Below are positions 6,683 through 11,141 of a stretch of 11,141 bases of DNA, one piece after another (the first letter of the stretch is position 1; every line of letters starts with the position of its first letter). A program made the position numbers and the translations under genes. Source of the DNA: Xanthomonas translucens pv. translucens DSM 18974 (GTDB lineage: Bacteria > Pseudomonadota > Gammaproteobacteria > Xanthomonadales > Xanthomonadaceae); contig NZ_CAPJ01000532.1 of the NCBI RefSeq assembly GCF_000331775.1, forward strand, positions 1 to 11,141, given 5' to 3'. The notes under the pieces were generated by a model. The model was given only the letters and a program-made list of their open reading frames with translations. It was not told the DNA's origin and did no database searches.

Positions 6683-7993
6683 ATGCAAAGCCAGAACAAT
6701 GAGTGGTTTCCTGAGCGGCACCCCGATGCCGGCGCGGGACTTCCCGCCACGCGCGCCAGCTGCCGCGATCCCGGCGCGGCGATGCCCGCCAGCGGCCAGG
6801 GCGCAGGCGGGCCGGCCATGGCCCGCGCCGAGCGCGGCGCGGGGCGGATGGCGGTCCTGTCGGGACTGGCCGCGTTGTGCCTGGTGATCGTCGGCCTCTG
6901 TTACTGGATCGGACATCGCCGTCAGCCGACGCCGGCGCCCCAGCCGTTGCGGGTGCAGACGATGACGGTGGCGCCGCACACGGTGCCGGACATCATCGAA
7001 ACCTCCGGCATCATCGTGTCGCCGCACAGCGTCGATGTCCGGCCGCAGACCGACGGCGTGCTGCAGTCGGTGCTGATCCAGGACGGCGAGCAGGTCCGCG
7101 CCGGGCAACTGCTGTTCACCATCGACCCGCGGCCGCTGCGCGCCACGCTGGCGCAGGCCCGCGCCGCCCTGGCGCGCGACCAGGCGCTCGCCGCGGATGC
7201 GGCCGACACGGAAGCCCGCTACAGCAAGCTGTCCAAGACCGGCGCGGTGGATCCGAAGACCTACGTCACCGCGGCCGACACGCTGCGCTCGCTGCGCGGG
7301 ACCGTCGCCGTCGATCTGGCCCAGGTCGAGCAGACCCGGCTGTCGCTGGCCTACACCGAGATTCGCGCGCCCATCGACGGCCGCGCCGGCGCCATCGGGG
7401 TCAAGCCGGGCAATCTGGTGTCGAGCGGTTCCAGCACGGCCCTGCTGACGATCAACGTGAACGCGCCGATCGACGTGCGCTTCGCGCTCGCTCACGTGCA
7501 GGTCGATGCGGTGCGCGCGGCACGCGCAGGACGCGATGGCCTTGGACTGACGGTGCTGGCGCTGGATGCGGTGAGCGCCAGCGTGCTCGACCGCGGCCGG
7601 CTGGCGTTTCTCGATAACGCATTCGACAGCAGTAGCGGCACGCTGGAGCTGCGCGCGCGGTTCGCCAATGCCGGCGCGACGCTGTGGCCCGGACAGTTCG
7701 TCAGCGTCCGGGTGATCCTGGCGGAGGATCCGCAGACCCTGTCCGTCCCCGAAGGCGCGCTGCAGCAGGGGCAGCAGGGTCCGTATGTGTACTGCGTGGT
7801 GAACGGGCGGGCGATGGCGCGGCCGTTGACCGTGGCGCGGATGGTCGATGGGCAGGCGGTGATCAGCAAGGGCTTGCGCAAGGGCGATACCGTCATCCTG
7901 ACCGTTCCCAACGAACTGCGCGATGGCGCGGCGGTGCAATCGAACGACCTGCCCGCCAGACAAGGCGCGGCGGCCACCGGGCGGCACGCGTGA
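6683..7993 (+). CDS. RND efflux periplasmic adaptor (membrane fusion protein), MdtA-like
   Basis: This protein links an inner-membrane RND pump to an outer-membrane channel. Counting from ATG 6683 (436 residues), there is an uncharged-to-basic cytosolic N-terminus of about 55 residues and a membrane anchor at about 57-77 ('LSGLAALCLVIVGLCYWIG'), with no lipoprotein cysteine signal. A lipoyl half-motif follows ('DGVLQSVLIQDGEQVRAGQLLF', in two parts around 125-146), then an alpha-hairpin at about 150-220, the second lipoyl half ('YTEIRAPIDGRAG'), and beta-barrel and membrane-proximal domains up to 'GLRKGDTVI'. The start is uncertain: 6650, 6782, 6818 and 6848 are other in-frame ATGs and none has a clear Shine-Dalgarno. 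Third-position GC is high from about 6715 on, which favours a start before the 6782 ATG. The stop overlaps the start of the permease gene by four bases, so the two are an operon and probably translationally coupled. Confidence 0.92.
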   Translation: MQSQNNEWFPERHPDAGAGLPATRASCRDPGAAMPASGQGAGGPAMARAERGAGRMAVLSGLAALCLVIVGLCYWIGHRRQPTPAPQPLRVQTMTVAPHTVPDIIETSGIIVSPHSVDVRPQTDGVLQSVLIQDGEQVRAGQLLFTIDPRPLRATLAQARAALARDQALAADAADTEARYSKLSKTGAVDPKTYVTAADTLRSLRGTVAVDLAQVEQTRLSLAYTEIRAPIDGRAGAIGVKPGNLVSSGSSTALLTINVNAPIDVRFALAHVQVDAVRAARAGRDGLGLTVLALDAVSASVLDRGRLAFLDNAFDSSSGTLELRARFANAGATLWPGQFVSVRVILAEDPQTLSVPEGALQQGQQGPYVYCVVNGRAMARPLTVARMVDGQAVISKGLRKGDTVILTVPNELRDGAAVQSNDLPARQGAAATGRHA

Positions 7994-10900
7994 ATCTATC
8001 GGCCGTGTTCATCCGCCGCGTGGTGATGACGTCGGTGTTGATGATCGCCCTGGTGCTGGCCGGCGGCATGGCGTATTTCGCCCTGCCGGTGAGCGAGCTG
8101 CCCGACGTCAGCTTCCCGACCATCACCGTCAACATGTCGCTGCCGGGGGCCAATCCCGAGACCATGGCCGCGGCGGTGGCCACGCCGCTGGAACGCCAGT
8201 TCAGCGGCTTGCCGGGGCTGGAGACGATGAGCTCGACCAGCAGCGTCGGCAGCACGCGCGTCGTCCTGCAGTTCGCGTTGAGCCGCAATGTCGATGCGGC
8301 GGCGCAGGACGTGCAGAACGCGGTGTCGCAGGCGGCCGGCCTGCTGCCGCGCGAAATCAACCCGGCGCAGATCCAGAAGGAGGATCCCAGCGCGGCTCCG
8401 ATCATGCATCTGATCGTACGCTCGAAGACGATCGCGCTGCCGCTGCTCAACCAGTTCGCCAAGGATCGCGTGGCGTTGCGCCTGGCGTCGGTGCCGGGCG
8501 CGGGACAGATCGACGTCAACGGCGCGCAGAAGTATGCGGTGCGCCTGTTCGTCAATCCGCACCTGCTCGCCGCCCGCCACATGGGCTTCGACCAGATCGT
8601 TTCCGCGGTGCAGGCGGGCAACAGCAACGCGCCGGCGGGAACGCTGATGGGGCGGGCGCGTTCCTACACCGTCCGCGCCGACGGCCAGCTTAAGCGCGCG
8701 GCCGACTTCGACAACATGGTGCTGTCCTATGCGGACGGCGCGCCGGTGCGCTTTCGCGACATCGGCCATGCCCAGGACAGCGTCGAGAACCTGCAGACCG
8801 CGGCCTATCTCAACGGCCAGCGCGCGATCGAGATCAACATCCATCGCCAGCCGGGCGCCAACACGCTGGCGGTGACCCGTGGCATCCAGGCGGCGCTGCC
8901 TGCGATCCGCGCGCAGCTGCCCGGCGATGCCCAACTCGACGTGCTCTACGACCGTGGCGACTATATCGGCGCGTCGGTGGAGGATGTCGAGTGGACGCTG
9001 CTCGGCTCGCTGCTGCTGGTGATCGTGGTGATCCTGCTGTTCCTCAGGAGCTGGATGGCGACGCTGATCGTCGCCCTGGCGCTGCCGACCTCGTTGATCG
9101 GCACCTTCGCGGTGATGCGCCTGCTGCATTTCAGCCTCGACAATATCTCGATGCTGGCGCTGACCCTGTCGGTCGGTTTCGTGGTCGACGATGCGATCGT
9201 GGTGATCGAGAACATCGTCCGCCACGCCGAACAGGGCGCCAGCCGGATGGACGCGGCGATCGCCGCGACCAAGGAGATCGGCTTCACCGTGCTGTCGATG
9301 ACGCTGTCGCTGTCGGCGGTGTTCCTGCCGATCGTGTTCATGGGCGGGCTGGTCGGGCGGCTGTTCTCCGAGTTCGGCATGGTGATTGCGATCGCGGTGA
9401 TCCTTTCCGGGATCGTCTCGCTGACCCTCACGCCCATGCTCGCCAGCCGCTGGCTGGATCCGAAGAAGAGTGCGGGCTGGGTGTTCGAGCGCTTCGATCG
9501 GCTGGTCGAGGCCTCCGAGCGCGGTTACGCGCGCTCGCTGGAATGGTCCACGCAGCGCATCGGCCTGATGGCCGCGATCGGCATCGCCACGCTGGTGTGC
9601 ACCGCAGGCATGTACGCCATCGTCGAGAAGGGCTTCATCCCGCAGGTCGATTCGGGAAAGATCGACGGCGACACCCGCGTCCCCGAAGGCACCGCCTTCG
9701 CCGATTTCCTGGCCAAGCAGAACGCGGTGGTGAAGATCATCCAGCGCAATCCGAACGTCGCCAATGTGGAATCGGTGATCGGCTCGGACAACACGCTCAG
9801 CAACAGCGGGCGCCTGCTGATCGGGCTCAAGCCGCTGTCCGAGCGCAGCGGCACCGCGGAACAGGTCATCCAGGCGGTGCGCAAGCAGGTGGCCGGGATC
9901 CAGGGCATCACCCTCAACATGCGCAATCCGCCGGCGATCGACATGGGGCCCACTGCCTCCAACGGCTCGCTGCAGTACGTGTTGCAGTCGACCGATCAGA
10001 AGGCGCTGTACGCGCAGTCGGACGCGATCCTGCAGGACATCGGGCGGGTTGACGGCGTACAGGATCCGCAAAGCGACCTGCAGCTCAAGAATCCGCAGAT
10101 CGAGGTGATCCTGCACCGCGAGCAGGCCGCGGCGCTGGGCGTCACCGCCGCCGGTTTGCAGGACACCCTGCAGAGCGCGTACGGCGGCCGCAAGATCAGC
10201 ACCATCTATGGCGACACCGACCAGTACGAAGTGCTGCTGCAGGTCGCGCCATCGGCACAGGCCGATCTCAACGCTCTGGATGCGTTGTCGTTCAACGGCA
10301 ACCAGAACCCGGGCATCACCGCGATCGGCACGCAGACCTCCAACAGCAGTTCCGGCACCAGCGCGGTACTGACCGCGGCCGGCGGCCCGATGGTGCCGCT
10401 GCGCGCGGTGGCCGACGTGCGCATGGGCGTGGGGCCGGTGGCGATCAATCACTACGCCGGCCTGCCGGCGGTGACGCTGTCGATGAATCTGGCGCCCGGC
10501 GTTTCGCTGGGCGATGCCGCCAGCGGGATCGGCACGCTGATGGCGCAGACGCTGGGCAAGGGCGATGCCCGGGCCATCAGCGGCCAGTTCGCCGGCTCGG
10601 CGCAGGCGTTCGAAAACTCGCTGAAGACGCTGCCGATGCTGTTGCTGATCACGGTGCTGCTGATCTACGGCGTGCTTGCGATCCTGTACGAGAATGCGCT
10701 GCATCCGATCACCATCCTGACCTCGCTGCCGCTCGCCGGGTTCGGCGCCATCCTGATGCTGGTACTGTTCCGCCAGGAGCTCAATTTGTTCAGCTTCGTC
10801 GGACTCATCCTGCTGGTCGGGCTGGTCAAGAAGAACGGCATCATGATGGTGGATTACGCGCTGGACCTGGAACGCTCCGGCGATGCGCGCTGGAAAAGCC

Positions 10901-11141
10901 CGCGCGCGGCCATGCTTGAAGCGGCGACGGTGCGCTTCCGCCCGATCATGATGACCACCCTGGCAGCGGTGCTGGGTTCGTTGCCGATCGCGCTGGGCTT
11001 CGGTGCCGGCGCGGAAGCCAGGCGCCCGCTCGGCATCGCGGTGGTGGGCGGCCTGCTGTTCTCGCAGGCGCTGACGCTGTATCTGACCCCGGCGTTCCAT
11101 ATCGCGATGGCCGAATGGAGCGCGCGCCGCCGCGCGCGTCG
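7990..11141 (+). CDS. RND multidrug efflux permease, MdtB/MdtC-like (3' partial)
   Basis: The frame opens with GTG at 7990 (GTGA overlap with the adaptor stop) and stays open to the end of the window: 1050 codons, so close to the usual 1030-1060 of the HAE1 group. The protein is the proton-driven inner-membrane pump of a tripartite exporter. The N-terminus is typical ('MNLSAVFIRRVVMTSVLM', then 'PVSELPDVSFPTITV'). The proton-relay pair Asp400-Asp401 is in 'GFVVDDAIVVIEN' (helix 4), and the partner lysine is in 'VGLVKKNGIMMVDYA' (Lys947-948, helix 10). 'RRPLGIAVVGGL' follows near the end. From memory it resembles E. coli MdtB more than AcrB ('LERQFSGLPGLETMSS', 'RQPGAN', 'RISTIY'-like 'KISTIYGDTDQY'). 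A Ser/Thr/Gly-rich stretch at about 768-799 looks inserted. A second permease or outer-membrane factor may follow downstream. Substrates are unknown. Confidence 0.96.
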   Translation, partial: MNLSAVFIRRVVMTSVLMIALVLAGGMAYFALPVSELPDVSFPTITVNMSLPGANPETMAAAVATPLERQFSGLPGLETMSSTSSVGSTRVVLQFALSRNVDAAAQDVQNAVSQAAGLLPREINPAQIQKEDPSAAPIMHLIVRSKTIALPLLNQFAKDRVALRLASVPGAGQIDVNGAQKYAVRLFVNPHLLAARHMGFDQIVSAVQAGNSNAPAGTLMGRARSYTVRADGQLKRAADFDNMVLSYADGAPVRFRDIGHAQDSVENLQTAAYLNGQRAIEINIHRQPGANTLAVTRGIQAALPAIRAQLPGDAQLDVLYDRGDYIGASVEDVEWTLLGSLLLVIVVILLFLRSWMATLIVALALPTSLIGTFAVMRLLHFSLDNISMLALTLSVGFVVDDAIVVIENIVRHAEQGASRMDAAIAATKEIGFTVLSMTLSLSAVFLPIVFMGGLVGRLFSEFGMVIAIAVILSGIVSLTLTPMLASRWLDPKKSAGWVFERFDRLVEASERGYARSLEWSTQRIGLMAAIGIATLVCTAGMYAIVEKGFIPQVDSGKIDGDTRVPEGTAFADFLAKQNAVVKIIQRNPNVANVESVIGSDNTLSNSGRLLIGLKPLSERSGTAEQVIQAVRKQVAGIQGITLNMRNPPAIDMGPTASNGSLQYVLQSTDQKALYAQSDAILQDIGRVDGVQDPQSDLQLKNPQIEVILHREQAAALGVTAAGLQDTLQSAYGGRKISTIYGDTDQYEVLLQVAPSAQADLNALDALSFNGNQNPGITAIGTQTSNSSSGTSAVLTAAGGPMVPLRAVADVRMGVGPVAINHYAGLPAVTLSMNLAPGVSLGDAASGIGTLMAQTLGKGDARAISGQFAGSAQAFENSLKTLPMLLLITVLLIYGVLAILYENALHPITILTSLPLAGFGAILMLVLFRQELNLFSFVGLILLVGLVKKNGIMMVDYALDLERSGDARWKSPRAAMLEAATVRFRPIMMTTLAAVLGSLPIALGFGAGAEARRPLGIAVVGGLLFSQALTLYLTPAFHIAMAEWSARRRAR

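Noticed and set aside
7996..11100. A 1034-codon open frame on the minus strand, opposite the RND permease
   Set aside because: It is rich in His, Arg, Gln and Asp with no domain or membrane pattern, while the plus-strand frame encodes a full RND permease with all key motifs. Long antisense frames are expected opposite high-GC3 genes.

Overview
The window looks like chromosomal DNA from a high-GC gammaproteobacterium of the Xanthomonadaceae, most likely Xanthomonas or a close relative. The basis is very high GC at third codon positions, GGGACTC-type heptad repeats, 'TAGGAGCGGCTTCAGCCGCGAC'-type palindromic repeats in gene gaps, and the style of the proteins. The genus is inferred, not proven. 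I see no phage, insertion sequence, CRISPR array, tRNA or rRNA.

Layout. (1) Bases 1-2820, plus strand: the 3' part of a large membrane-bound hybrid sensor kinase with a periplasmic propeller, Y_Y_Y domain, one membrane helix, HisKA, HATPase and receiver. Its 5' end lies before the window. (2) Bases 2821-2940: a 120-base gap between convergent genes, with GGGACTN heptad repeats pointing inward from both sides. They can fold into a long stem, and the repeat runs into the 3' end of the kinase gene. (3) Bases 2941-4374, minus strand: a DHA2-type MFS drug exporter that strongly resembles E. coli MdtD. (4) Bases 4375-4805: a non-coding gap with two near-identical 55-base repeats and several short palindromes. 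(5) Bases 4806-6141, minus strand: a two-gene unit of a small WGR-domain protein followed by hemE (uroporphyrinogen decarboxylase, haem synthesis), with a candidate leaderless promoter. (6) Bases 6142-6682: a divergent intergenic region with candidate operator-like palindromes. (7) Bases 6683-11141, plus strand: a tripartite RND efflux operon, with a periplasmic adaptor overlapping by 4 bases an MdtB/MdtC-like inner-membrane permease that runs off the window end.

How the genes fit together. The two efflux systems resemble parts of the E. coli mdtABCD operon (adaptor, RND pump, MFS MdtD). Here the MFS gene is separated from the RND genes by the haem gene unit and lies on the opposite strand. 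The outer-membrane factor is not in the window. hemE and the WGR gene form a housekeeping unit between them. The sensor kinase is convergent to the MFS gene and has no visible functional link to it. Most genes belong to known families. I did not find a clearly new biological system. The most notable signals are the repeat architecture at 2802-2940, the leaderless WGR-hemE start, and the dispersed mdt-like gene set.
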